NCBI GenBank assembly: GCA_963277665.1
Contig: OY728122.1
Coordinates: 1,981,840,883 to 1,981,904,882, forward strand
Source of the DNA: Viscum album
Taxonomy: Eukaryota > Streptophyta > Magnoliopsida > Santalales > Viscaceae
Length of the DNA stretch: 64,000 nt
Reading direction: 5' to 3'
Below, piece after piece: positions 47,676-60,373 of this stretch. Positions within the stretch are counted from its first letter, which is position 1. Each line of letters starts with the position of its first letter. The notes beneath the pieces were generated by a model that was given only the letters and a program-made list of their open reading frames with translations, was not told where the DNA came from and searched no databases. The position numbers were made by a program, and so were the translations under genes.

Positions 47676-49748
47676 TTATATGTAAGAATAAACCACACAT
47701 AAATCTAGAAAATATGCGGTTGGTATGACTCGAAGTGTGTGTTTTCTATATAAAAGTCTCATTTTAGTTTTATTTATGGAATTTTTATGTGTTCTTTGCA
47801 AATGTGTGAATTGTCTATAGAATTTAAAATTTACCTCAGTATGATGAGATATAAGGATAGAAATTTCCTTGAGGATCATTTCAGTCATCCACTGAAATAC
47901 AGAAACTAAATCATTTTTCATTGTTGGCCACCACTGATCCTGTGTTTTCCTATAAGAGTCTTGTTCTTGCACTTTTTCTTTCAATCTTGCAATGTCACTT
48001 TGTGATTCTTGATCAACAACACTAATCAGACCCCCACCGGGTGTATGAGTAACAAATGAATATTCCCTTCCAAATACAACTGCTAGAGTAGGCCCAGAAC
48101 CCACCCCCCATACATGATCGAGATTCTTTTTCCCTAAAATGATTTTAACTGCATCATTATGGGAAACCAATGATGATTGTGAAGGGTTATCATCCTAGAC
48201 TTCTTGAATTTTATCCTGTTAATAAAAAAATATTAACAATGATTTTTTAAATTATCTAAACTTAATAATATAATTAATTAATAATTTTTTCTTTATTTCT
48301 TATTGTTACAACATTATTATAAAAAAATAATGAAAAATAAATTATAACAACAAACAAGCCTTAAATCCAATTAATTTGGGTCATCTAGATTTATTAAATG
48401 ATGAAAAATTATCATCGTTTGATCCATATAGCTGACAAAATTTAATTGGGTTTAAGGCTTGTTTGTTTTTATAATATATTTTTCATTATTATGTTTTTAT
48501 AGTAATGAAATAACATGAAATTTTAATTAAAATGACTAACGTCAACATCTTTGGTAGGGTCATTTACAAAACTGCATACGAGTTTCCTATGCACTTTAAA
48601 CCATATCTCTGTTTGGCCAACAGAGTGACCTAATTCATTAGACTATATAAAAAAAATAATAAACAATTTTTAAAAAACAATTACTTATAATAAAATTCTA
48701 TAAATATTAATGAATAAAATACAAACCAAAATTGACCTTTTTCTCAAAAAACTCTGAGACCCAGCGATGTGAGAAATGATTTTTTTCTCATGATTCACAA
48801 TATTTTTTTAGATAATCCATACAAGAAATAAAAAAATTAATAAAAATTATATATATATTTTTTGTCTTTTTGTAATTAAGATACTGTAAAGTATGCATTT
48901 CCTCATGAGATGCATCTCTGTTAATATTGATAAACAACTTCCTTTACTCACGAGAAATGCCTTCAGGAACCTTATCATACATCTATCATGAGCTCAAAGA
49001 TGTTTCGTTAAACTCATGATGTAATCTCCCGTTAAAATATCTCTATTTATTAACCAATTTTTTTAAAGTCCATGGGTGTAAAATGGATTCAGAGGCATCA
49101 AAATGAAAAAAACATCCTCAAATAAAAAACATAACAATATATAAGTATATTACAAAATTCTTATCATGTATTTTAAATTAGTTATCAAGAAATATTAAAT
49201 TAATATTACCTTTACTTGAGTATCAAAGACCACATTTTCCATGTTATAGTAATATGCCTCTAATCTTTATAATTAATGGAAAACCTCACCATCTCGTAAG
49301 CAAGCTTCCTAAGAATCTGCCCATAGATTCTGATAGCGTCACTGGAAGGTACCTCGATCTCATCAAATGGAATGATAATCTTGAATTCCTTTAGGTCCCA
49401 ATCATCTTCCAAGCTCATATTTTTATCACTACTATTGTTTTCTTTATTTGTTTTACAAATGAATTAAAAAATTAATAAAATATATAATTTTTCTTATACA
49501 ATGACATACATACTAGTAACAGTAACTTTCCAATATCCCCTAGATAGAGGGGTAAATAACTTATCCATAACCAGAGGTGAATCAAATAATGGGATACCAA
49601 CATAATATGGGTAAATGTCTGGCTTGTATATAGTCTCCATTATAACAGAATCACTTAGATCCATTGAAGATAACGACAATGGTGGCGTGCTCCGAGATGC
49701 TATTCTACTATGATGCTGATTTTTTTTACAAAAAACAAAACAAAACAA
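47676..49748 (-). pseudogene. CACTA second gene, Transposase_24 (Ptta/En/Spm) family
   Basis: Minus-strand exon-like blocks of the plant En/Spm accessory transposase family. An N-terminal piece (TPPLSLSSMDLSDSVIMETI) lies near 49,680. KEFKIIIPFDEIEVPSSDAI and YGQILRKLAYEMVRF lie at about 49,390-49,280. A WVSEFFEKKVNFG-like piece is near 48,760. NELGHSVGQTEIWFKVHRKL and CSFVNDPTKDV lie at about 48,640-48,545, matching the family's SxxFxxTHxxxDGSFVN block. GKKNLDHVWGVGSGPTLAVV lies near 48,135, matching its G(K)xxxxxVRGxGxGP block, followed by the coiled-coil-like SDIARLKEKVQEQDSYRKTQ. Pieces are separated by AT-rich introns, one of which holds a fold-back element. Frame breaks are present, and exon limits were not resolved. 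In En/Spm this gene lies downstream of the TNP2-type gene, as here. Confidence 0.75.
48312..48507. mobile_element. MITE-like fold-back element, 196 bp
   Basis: Long imperfect inverted repeat: the left arm from CATTATTATAAAAAAATAAT to CAAACAAGCCTTAAATCC pairs with the right arm GGGTTTAAGGCTTGTTTG to TATAGTAATG, with a central spacer of about 45 bp. The arms are roughly 75 bp. There are no genes. It lies in a probable intron of the Transposase_24-type gene. The target duplication is unclear, so the superfamily is not assigned. Confidence 0.75.
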
Positions 49749-49889
49749 AAAAAGTTTTTATATGTACAAAACAATTATCAACAAGAAATTGTAATATATT
49801 TTCATTACCAATTTATACATTGTATTATATTATTATTCATTTTCTTCATTGTTATAAACCTCCATTATGACAAGTGATTCATTTTAAAA

Positions 49890-52800
49890 CTCTCTTGTAA
49901 TTTCTATTGTTTCGATATTGTTCAGAAAAAATTCTTCAATGTTTTGTGGTTGATGAGGTTCAATCTCAAAAAGTAGTAATTGATCTTCATTTCCCATACC
50001 ATCTAACTGTCTCTACTTTAAGTGTACAACAATACTCAAACCTTCATATATTTCATCATCTACATAATAAAACAACTTCTATTTTGAATCAATTATAATT
50101 GGAAGATGCTATGCATGTTCACTGGTAGTGATCAAGTGAGAGAAGTTGATAGAAGTAAAACTTAACAAATATTTCATTATACCAATATCAAAGTTAACCC
50201 AAATGCATTTGAATAAGATAGATTGAAACTGACCATGATAGTTTAATTCAATTATATCATTCACCTTTTCATAGCATCCCACCTCTACATGTGTAAATAC
50301 GCCACTATTTTGATTTATCAAGTCTTATTCATGATATATTCTACGAAACCAGAATCCATGAATATTGTAGGCATCAAATATATTAGCCTTACTTAGAATA
50401 ATTAGATCCAAAAACTACAATTTTTTTGTTATTTAGTCTCAATTTTCAACATTTATTATCAATAAAAAATATATAAGGTTTTACTTTTACTACAGACAAA
50501 ATAAATACAAATAAATAATATGAATATGAGTACATATTAACATGAAAGGTGAACCATTAAAAAATCTCCCTATTAATAGATTTTTTTAATTATAACTCAT
50601 TTCGAGATCAATCCCTTAGTTACCTATTTTTTTCAATTATAATTATTCAATAAATGGATCTGTAATAAGACTATTGAGTAGCACATATCTATGTGGTTAT
50701 AACAACTCCAATTCAGTCAGTGTAGAATTAAACCCCTTTACAACTAGTTTTCCAATATTTGTAAGTACCAATGAATGGTTTTCAGAATGAGAATTAGTTT
50801 AGTTGTCATAAACACATCCAACATAATTGAATCTATTCTTGATCCCATCTAAATACCTAGAATAGAAGGTCAGGAACTTTTCAGCTATGTAACCTTCAGT
50901 AATAGAGTCTTCTGTTTAAGCTTTATTCCTCACATATGATTTCAAATGACCTAAGTATATAATGAAAAAAATAAGACATATATTTAAAAAATTTATGCCA
51001 TATTTTGATAAAATTTAATTCACCATTGAAAATAAAAATAATATCAATGTTCCTCTCAATTGGATACATCCATCAATAGTGTACCAGTCCACCAAGTTTA
51101 ACTTCTTCAACCAAGTGAATAGCTAAATGAATCATGATTATGAATAATGAAGAGGGAAATAACATCTCTAAATGAAAAAGTGTCAAAACAATTCTTTCTT
51201 AAAGTTTATCAAGATTAGATGTATTTAGATTTTTTCCATAAAGCTATCTAAAAAAGGTACAAAACTCAACTAGAACCATATTTACTTTTTTAGGTAATGT
51301 ATTACACAATTCCAACAACAAGAACTACTCCATAAAAATATGCGAGTAATGAATTTTAAATCCATGTAAATTTTGATGTTTTAAGTCAACGAATCTTGAT
51401 ACATTACTTGAATATCCATCTTGCAATTTTAACATTTTAATGTTTGAAGGAATATGTACTTTTCATGATTTTTCATTGTAAAAATAGCTAAAGGGCACAT
51501 GCAATTCTCATTTTCCCACAAACCGTGATTTATATTCATTGACTCCAAATCCTTACGAGGATTGAGGCGATCCTTCAATTTACCCTTCTCATCAAGTAAT
51601 GTGAAAATTACATTATCACAAATGTTATTCTCAATATTCCTTACATAAAGACTATGATGTATCAAATTAAACTCCCAATAAGGAAGTTTAAAAAATATAC
51701 TCTTTTTCTTCCATTATTATGTTCTATTTTCTTTAAATATTGTACCTCGTACCCTTTTCCCCCTTATTTAAACTGATTACATTTTCCAAATTATTCATAT
51801 ACATTCACTAATTGTCTGAATATTTTTGAACTAGATAACTATTTCAATAGATTTATCAATTCAGTATCTCTATTTAATCATGTCTTGTTAAACTTGAATT
51901 TATGAGAAGCGTCAATAAATCAACAATGACCTATAAAAAAAATATTCTACTATGAGGTAATCGTTGAGGTTCAAAATCAAAATTAAAAAATGGAAATGTT
52001 AAACTAGTATGAGTGATCCAACCAGATAAAGTTTCTACTCAAGGAAAGTCATTAATTTTCCACATTAAAGTAGCATGCATTATGAATAGTTTTCTTATTG
52101 AAGCAATATATGTTTCCATGTCATCATCCCATAATCCTTGCAATTATTTGATTAGAGGTTGAAGGTATACATAAATTTCATTTCTAGGAATTTTATTTCT
52201 AGGAATAATAATATAAATAATGAAATAATTATTATTCATACACATCCATGGAGGTAGATTATAGGGGATAAAAAAACCTGAAAAATGCTATAATAAGTAC
52301 TTAAAGTGCTAAAAGTGTTAAAACCATCAAAAACCAATCCCAAACATAAATTCCTAGGATCCAAAGAAAAATAAATATATAATCAATCAAAAAACTTAAA
52401 TAATGTTTAATCTTTTGGATGTATCATCAAGCCATCGTTACTATCACGAGCATGCCACTTCATGTCATATGCAATCTTAGACGACATGAATAATTTTTGC
52501 AAGCATGGTTTCAGAGGAAATTAATGTAATATCTTTTTCAAGATTCTTCTTATTATGTTTATTCATGGGTTTGAATTGATTTATACTATCATTGGTGTTC
52601 ATTGACTTCCATATTATTGCATGAAATCTAATACATTCTTTTTTATCAGACTCTTCTTCCCAGTAAACCATGTAATCATTTGGGAATGCATGCATCTTTG
52701 TATAATCAAGTCCATATTTTTTGATGACTTTATTCAATTCATATAATGATGTAGGGATTTTATATTCACTAAATGAATCATTAATCATATATAAAATCAT

Positions 52801-53361
52801 ATACATTTCTTTGTTAGTAATTCTAAAGAGATACTTGATATGATACCACTTAAACAGAAAATAAAACTTTGAATACTTGGCACACCCTTCATACAATTAT
52901 TGTTTCCCATCCTCAACTAAGTAATAAAACTCATTTATTTGATTGTTGATGTTATGAGAAAGATTATCCTACTCAGGATAAACTAAAGGTTCCATTGACC
53001 TATTAAAATCTTGAACATTATATCTTGTAAATCTAAATGCATCATTTACCGAATTTTGAATTAAATTCTCCTATGGCGGGTCACATTGTATTTTTTTGAC
53101 AGGATTTTCATTGTTTCGGCTTTCCATAACATTCAATTCACCATGCCAAGTCAAACATACATAGAGATAAGGAAACAATTTCGATATAAAATGATCATAT
53201 ACTTTGTTTTTATTCAACAATCACTTGAATTTTCAACCATGACACATAAATTTTATTCTACCATCCACTAATTAGTTTTCAATTGCATAATCTAAAAATT
53301 ATTCCAAACCCTTGGCATACCAAGGTGTGTTTAGAGGTAAATTAATCCAAATTTTATCCAT
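49890..53361 (-). pseudogene. TNP2-type CACTA transposase (Transpos_assoc, TNP2, DUF4218, DUF4216)
   Basis: Main transposase of the CACTA element, minus strand, starting at ATG 53,361 with MDKIWINLPLNTPWYAKGLE. Domains in order: the Transposase-associated N-terminal domain (to about 53,110); the TNP2 core with LYEGCxKxSKxxFLxKxYHIK-type sequence at 52,896, YGLDYTKMHAFPNDYMVYW near 52,700, FFIPYNLPPWMCMNNNYF near 52,260, PLIKQLQGLWDDDMETY near 52,150 and LMWKINDFP near 52,060; the ENNICDNVIFTLLDEKGKLK block near 51,640; DUF4218 with ERIVLTLFHLEMLFPSSLF and LGGLVHY*WMYPIERNID at about 51,210-51,040; and DUF4216 with IIELNYHGQFQSILFKCIWV near 50,245. Many stops and frameshifts show it is non-functional. 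The length is normal for the family, and no domain is missing. Confidence 0.92.
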
Positions 53362-53849
53362 AGGTATCGGCTTTTCACTCTTCTCCCTGTAATTCTATAA
53401 ATAGAGTATTTAAAATCTTGGTGAACATACAAGTATATAATTTTCGGATCACACATAACATATCTTTCATCATCTGAATAATATTGAATATTTTAAAAAT
53501 ATATCATTTTAAAATATAAAAAATAAATAATAATATATCACTTCAAACACAAATCAATAATTCAAAAATGAAAAAAACCAAAATTATAATAAAAAGTATG
53601 ATTATAAATTATATATATAAAATAATAAAACATATAATATTAAAAAAATTGAAAATAAATCACAAATCATTACATAATCATAATACAAAATTATTGGATC
53701 ACACATAAAAATGTTTAATGATAAATACACACAACATGTGCCTCTAATTTTGACATTAGGAAAACAAAAATTATAAACCATAATCATAATTATAAATTAG
53801 ATACAAAAAATTGAAAGTTTTATCTTACGATTGGGGATCTCACTCTTCA

Positions 53850-54570
53850 GGAAAATGGAAAAGGGGCCGCTGTTGGGGATCACTGTAAAAGAGTAGGGGC
53901 CAGGGTCATAGTAGTAGCTAGCAGGGGGGTTGAGATCTTGCCATTAGACAAAAGTGGGGTTGAGGTCATGGTGGTCACTGACACAGGGGGTTGGGAACAC
54001 GGCGGTCTCCAGTAGGGGGGTCGGTCTCATGACGGTCACCAATAGGGGGGGGGGTTGGGGTCACGACAGTAGTCAGTAAGGGGGTCGGGGTCACAACAGT
54101 TGATGATAAGAGGGTTGGGGGTCACTGATAGGGGTTATGGTTGGGGGTAACTAAGGGGAATGGTAGGGGTCAAGGGTCATCGTGGGAATCGGGATGGGTC
54201 ACAGGTTGCCGGTGGGGTGGTGTCGTGGTCGTGGGTACTCGATAGGGGGGTCAGGATCAGTGGTTACTGACATGGTGGGGTTGAGGTCAGGGGTCTATGA
54301 CAGGGGGGTGGGGGTGGGGGAGGGGGTCGGGGTCAGGGTCACAACAGTTGATGATAGGAGGGCCGGGGGTCGCTGATAGGGGTTATGGTCGGGGGTCACT
54401 GAGGGGAATGGTAGGGGTCAAGGGTCATCGTTGGAATCAGGAGGGGTCACGGGCTACTGGTGGGGTGGTGTCATGGTCGAGGGTACTCGATAGGGGGGTC
54501 AGGATTAGTGGTTACTGACCTGGTGGGGTTGAGGTTAGGGGTCTCTGACAGGGTGGTGGTGGTGGGGGAG
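53850..54570. repeat. G-rich leader with a 248-bp duplication
   Basis: The plus strand is made of GGGGGTCGGGGTCAC / GGTCACTGATAGGGG-type units; G runs of 4-10 occur every 10-30 bases. A 248-bp block beginning ACAACAGTTGATGATA at 54,093 recurs at 54,341 with few changes. It lies between the right CACTA terminus and the TNP2 start, so it is the promoter/leader of the minus-strand transcript, whose RNA would be C-rich. Glycine-rich frames seen here are by-products of composition. Confidence 0.85.
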
Positions 54571-54589
54571 GGGGTAGAAATTAGGGTAT

Positions 54590-54756
54590 TTTAAAAACAT
54601 TTATTGGTGGTTTAAATAAAATCATCGCTAAATGTTAAAATTTAAAAAATTTAGCATTGGTTTCATGAAACCGCCCCTACATTATAAATCTGTTAAAATG
54701 TGATTTATTAGGAATTGGTTATAATAAACCACTACTAATCTCACTTTTTTATAATG
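54590..54756. repeat. Right terminal and subterminal repeats of the CACTA element
   Basis: Degenerate subterminal motifs (GGTGGTTTAAAT, CATCGCTAAATG, AAACCGCCCC, ATAAACCACTACTAAT) ending TCACTTTTTTATAATG. They mirror the left end but are more diverged. Confidence 0.7.
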
Positions 54757-57700
54757 TACCTTGATCAAACCAACAACATCTCATACCTTTGGACAAAAAT
54801 TTATATTTACCTCCTAAAAATATTTAACTCATTGAACAATTTTGAGTTTATTTTTTAACTTTAATTTTTATGTTTTCCATGTTTGATTTTTAACTTGATA
54901 ATTTGGAGGTATTTATTTTATTATTCATTAAATGATGATATGGATGATTGATCTTTTTGTCTGAAATTTTCTCATTAATGGGATCCATTTGTGATCTATG
55001 GTCACACCTATTCAGGATGGTTTTTTAAAAAATTTCATATATGTGGGAAAATTTTAAAGGATTTTTTATCCACTCGTTTCATGAAATTTATAAATCATAT
55101 TATTGAAATAAAAGAAACGTAAAATAATTAGTTTTATTTGATATTGAAGGAGATCCAATAAAGTGTATATAGAATTATTTTAGTATATAAGTTGTAAATT
55201 TTTGGGATTATGGTTTATTAGGGGGGCCATTATAGATATAAGTTCATAAATTACATATTAGGTGCTTGATCAATTACTATATTTGGAATTGAATTTTTGT
55301 TATTTTAAATATGGAATACTATAGAACTAGTTATAGAAAAAAAGTAATTTGGAATGGGACAAGAATTTAATTCTATAATTAAGTGACACTTGAAAATTAT
55401 TTACATCCATAATTTTGATTTGGACCGATGTCATATTATTAAAAATATTGTTATAAAATGAGATAAAATGTGGTGGAATGATCAGGGTTAAGGTTACCGG
55501 CCAATGAATTTATTTGTGTGGTAAGGAATCCTACCAATATATAGTGGTGTCTAGAATAAATCTTATTCTTTTATATTTTCTTAGAGACACTTGGATACGG
55601 TATTTCTTTAGGGTAAATGATTATGGATTTGAGTCTATCTATACAATTTTAGATGGATCTATTTTTTCAAAATACCTAAAGAATTATTCATGATTTATAA
55701 TGGTTTGTAAAGTGAAATGGGAATTTTTCATCCATCACTGAAGAGTGAATTATCACCAATTTAAAAAATAATAAATAAAACAATAAATAATAAAATAAAA
55801 AAAACATATAAATAATTATAATTACAGTTAAAAATTAAAAATTTACAATAAAATATGAAAAATACCCAAATTATATATAAGACATGCATATGAGTCATAT
55901 ATCAAATATAATCATTATTTACCAATAAGTAGATCACATTAAAAATAATATGAAAAGTAAAGAAAAATAATTAAGACATTAGCCATCTAAAAATCAACAT
56001 AAAACCCACATATAAACCATTCATTAATATATTATATTCTTTTAACATGATCCACAAACATCCACCATAAATATTTTTCCATACCCATTTCAGTAGGCAT
56101 AAATTCTGTATATACACATAAGTTATATGTGTATGATGCACATATGGTGATTAAGAATATTTCCACCCATTATCCCTATGAATATACTATGATTTAATGT
56201 GTATTCATGTTTATATATTAAAATTAAATTTATATTCCTATAAATTAATTAAATTAAAAACATTTAATAGTCATGTAGAACCATCATTTGCATACCAATC
56301 CACAATAGTTCTTGACCCTATTTGCTTTAGCCTATCCAAGAATAGTTGGAAGGATACAAGAGCATCATAAGTCAACATACTATTTCCCTTATACTATTAT
56401 GGAATAATACAATTTAACCCCAAATAAATCATACGAAAACTAAGTAACTCATATCACTTTTATATTAGTGGAGAAAATATTAAATTCAGTCTTTCCTTTG
56501 TTTAATCAGATAAAAACGAGGCAAACTCTTCTTTCTCATAATCTAAGAGGGAAAAAATTGTTATCACCATTATTTAATCAAATATCACTCTAGTAACATC
56601 TTTATATAGTATTAAACATAGTATAGAATGTTCCATGGGGCTTGGACATAATGATCTCTATTATGTCCCTTAGATGATAAATTAAATCTTGAGGCAATCA
56701 ATTATCCCTCCTAAGTAGATAGGGACAAAATATTATAAAACTTTGGATAAACCATATTTGTTTCTATATAATTATAAATTAAATTCATTATTAATGAAAT
56801 TACATATATGTGTTTATCATAATATATGGTGTCATTAAATGGGAATTAAAGGGGAAGGTTAACACAATAGATAAGTTAGCCCACAAAAATAATTTTGTGT
56901 ATAAATAATTATTTAAATTATTTATTTAGTAAATTTAACCCTTGGTTTTTATAAGAGTAATACTTCTTCACTATATAGAAAAAATGAGTGAATATATCAT
57001 TGGGTGATTTAAAAAACATTTGAACTTCTATATAATTCTTGTTTTAGTCATAATGGACTACATGAATTTATTATTATATTTCAACATGCCACCAATACCA
57101 TGTTGGAAATCATATCTTAACAACTCATCCAATAGTAAAAATGAATAACATATCCATTGGGACATTAAAAAATATTTTTTTATGAGATAACATCCTTCTT
57201 ATATATAATAAGTGACATAAATTTATTCACTATATTTTATATTCTAAAGAAACCAATTTGGGTACCATTTTATAAGAATTCATCATATGAGAACATTGAT
57301 CCTGTTCCATGATATGAAATCAAAAAATAATTATACATTAAAAATAATTTTCATCTGTGCAATAATACTCTAAAATAATTATTTTATGAAATTCCAAATA
57401 ATTGGGCTATCTGTTGGGGTACTTATTTTTAAAAATTAATTACATGGGAACAATGTGTTATTACCTTATCAAGTGTTCCAGAAATTAATTAATTTTTGAA
57501 TAAGGTCTATCTAAATATTAATTACCTATGAGAATAATAAGTTTATAGATACCAGAGATACTGCTTTTAGTCCCATATTCCATTTTCAAAATCCACAAAT
57601 ATATAACTACATAAAAAATTAATTTTAAATAATTGTAAATGATGAGGTACTCACACCATAATATTAATTGACGATTTAATTGAAAAATTGATAAAATATA

Positions 57701-59162
57701 TATTGATCACATGAAATAGAAAAAATACTAAAAGATACTATAAAATATTTTTTTGGTATATTAAGGAAATGATATTGAAAACCAAAAATAAATGGGTTTT
57801 TATACTTCTCCTCATAACTGGAAATATGATTCCATATGTAGATCGTGATTCATTAAAGTATTTGTATGTTAATTTCTAGACAAAGGGAGGGGAAATCAAG
57901 GGATTCTCAAGGGAGTGATTAACTATTTTATTTATTCCAATGAAATAATTAATTGTTGGTATTTTATTAAAAATATAAATTTTAAAATTACAAAAAATAC
58001 CCTTATTAAAAGTTAATTTAAAAAAATACCACCATTTCATTAATTTCATAAAATATATGTTAATCATCACATTTAACCCACACTACATCGTCTATGTACG
58101 ATATAATAATTATAAATTTTCTTTAATTAAATTTAATAAAAACAAACTAAAAACTAATTATCCATATAAAATACCTACCACCAATATTTCTCTCTTTAAG
58201 AAGTGTATTAGATAATCCTCACCACATCACATGGACTCTTGATACTCTAAAAATACTTCTATATATTTTATATCTTCTTAATTCAATGATATTGTCTAAT
58301 TTATCACCCCCAAAAAAATAATATCCCTCTTTAATATCATTTCATGAATTTATTTTTAGACTCTCACATACATATTCCCATTTCATATAAAAAATATATT
58401 AACTCCATCACTCATGATATGTCCTATTACTTATTCAGAAACTAGTTTATTATAAGTCAATTATTGATGATTTTTAATTATTTTACAAAAAATAAATATT
58501 GAATAAATCTTAGTATTCAATTAATCTCTAAATATACTAATCGCTCACAATTTTCCTATTAAACTAATCCGTACTATTATGAAATTATAAATTCTCAATT
58601 ACCTCCACACTATATAATATTTTCTGATCAATACTTGATTATAAAAAATGCCTCAAATATACTAGATTGTTCATTTTTACAATGAAATTAATTACACCAT
58701 ATATATTCTCTTAGACTAGACATATTGTAGTATGATCTTCCATTAAACATAATTTTTTCAATCATATTTAAATTTCTCAAAAATCCTTCAACCCCATATA
58801 ATATTCCACTAAGATGGATTTATAAAATCTATTCCAAGGTATTAAAATAAAAATGTTGAGACTCATCCCCTCTATATCAATCCAAATTTAATAGAAAATC
58901 ACATCAAATTATTCCTAATCAATTCAATCATTTTTAATGATCATACATTATGGGAACATCATTATGAATATACGTACCTTAAAGACATTACACACTTCAA
59001 TCCTTAGAATAAATCATGTTTAATTGATGACTAAAGAATCTTTACTAAATAGCTCTATACACGAAAAATTAATTTTATGAATGTATTCCCATCATGTTTC
59101 AGTCAATAAATAATTTTAATATGGTAGAAAAACCTCCGAATCATACTATCTATCGATCCCAT
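54757..59162. other. AT-rich stretch, nothing recognised
   Basis: 4.4 kb without a supported gene, RNA or transposon structure. The open frames are short and look random. I saw no terminal repeat pairs and no transposon protein motifs. It may be very old decayed repeat or intergenic DNA. Confidence 0.4.
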
Positions 59163-60373
59163 CACTACCACAAAAACAGCTTTACGAAGCCCCACCCTTT
59201 GACAACGCTAAAAAAAGTGCTGATAAAAGAGTACCATTATCAGTGCTAAAAAAATAATTGATAAAGGGTACTTTAAAAATTCTAAATAAGTGTCGATAAA
59301 AGTACCCTTTTATCAGTGCATTTTTTATCATTGTTAAAGGCACCTCCTTTATCAGTGCTTTTTTAGCACTGTTAAAGGAACCCCCTTTATCAAAGCTTTT
59401 TTATAAGCACTGATAAAGATCCCCCTTTATCAGTAATTTTTTACAAACACTAATAAAGGGTATATTTAAAAAACATAATTAAAAATAATATATTAATATA
59501 TTAATATATTTATATTGATATAAATACAATATATATATTTTAAATATGTTTTAGATAAGCCTAAATAGACATTTACACTTAATATATAAGATAATTAGTG
59601 AAATTGGCTTATAAAATAATTTAAAATATTTTTTAAATTAATAATTTTCTAATTATTATCGATTAATAATAATTTAAAAAATTTTAATATAAAAAAATCA
59701 AAAAAATCAATAAAAGATAAAAAATAAGTTGAAAACATAACTCGGACTTCGAACGACCATAACATTTGTTACAGGTGTCCGTTTGGGATCTACCACATAT
59801 CAAATTGAAGCCTACAACGATATATATAGACTAGTAATAAAGGAAAACCTTGTTTCAAATTTTTCAAGTCCAGAAAAGGCTCAAAAGTCCTCTAAAATTG
59901 AGTTTTTAGTTGAGGTACCCCATTTTTATCATTCAATGGAATTTCAACCTCTTTTAAGGGTGTATTTTTTCCCGTTTTTAGTGGGGACTAAATTTTTTCC
60001 TAAATATTGCATTCATATTTATATTATGGTTTTGAAATTTTATTACTTTTCATAATTTACTATTATTTATTATCAAATATATAACAATACATACATATTT
60101 TTTATATATTCACACATAAAAATTTAATTTTACAAATAAATAATTAAATATATTTACATATAAAACTTATTTCTCAATATATAAACCTTATCTAAATAAT
60201 AAATAATATAAATTTTATTTATAATAAAAATGTATGACTATTTATCTATATATACATATAAAATTATGGTATATATAATGTTTATATATATATAAATACA
60301 TTTGAATGTGTATTGAAAAAAACATATATTTTTATATAAATATTCAAATATATATATATAAATATTAATATAT
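59163..60373. mobile_element. Truncated CACTA-type end fragment (terminus at 59,163)
   Basis: Starts CACTACCACAAAAACAGC at 59,163 and is followed by about ten subterminal units of TTTATCAGTGCTTTTTTAGC type in both orientations (59,190-59,460). Then comes the block GGTGTCCGTTTGGGATCTAC...TTTTTAGTTGAGGTACCCCA, which is the inverted partner of 42,087-42,310. AT-rich sequence fills 60,060-60,370. No opposite end or transposase was seen; it is cut by the LTR that starts at 60,374. Confidence 0.75.

Larger units (their letters stand above)
43099..54756 (-). mobile_element. CACTA (En/Spm) transposon, 11.7 kb, transposase on the minus strand
   Basis: The left end starts CACTAGAAAAAAACAG at 43,099. 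The right end is TTTTTTATAATG at 54,756, a diverged TAGTG end. Both ends carry subterminal copies of the AGCGGCGGTT / AACCGCCGCT motif. The interior holds, in minus-strand order, a G-rich leader, a TNP2-type transposase pseudogene, a Transposase_24-type pseudogene and a satellite array. CACTA elements move by cut and paste and duplicate 3 bp; the flanking triplets here are TAA and TAC, so the duplication is not perfect. Both genes are broken, so the copy is inactive. Confidence 0.85.

Noticed and set aside
54182..54518. Two overlapping glycine-rich open frames on the plus strand
   Set aside because: They come from the G-rich repeat of the CACTA leader; the second continues through the 248-bp duplication. 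No start context or homology supports a protein.
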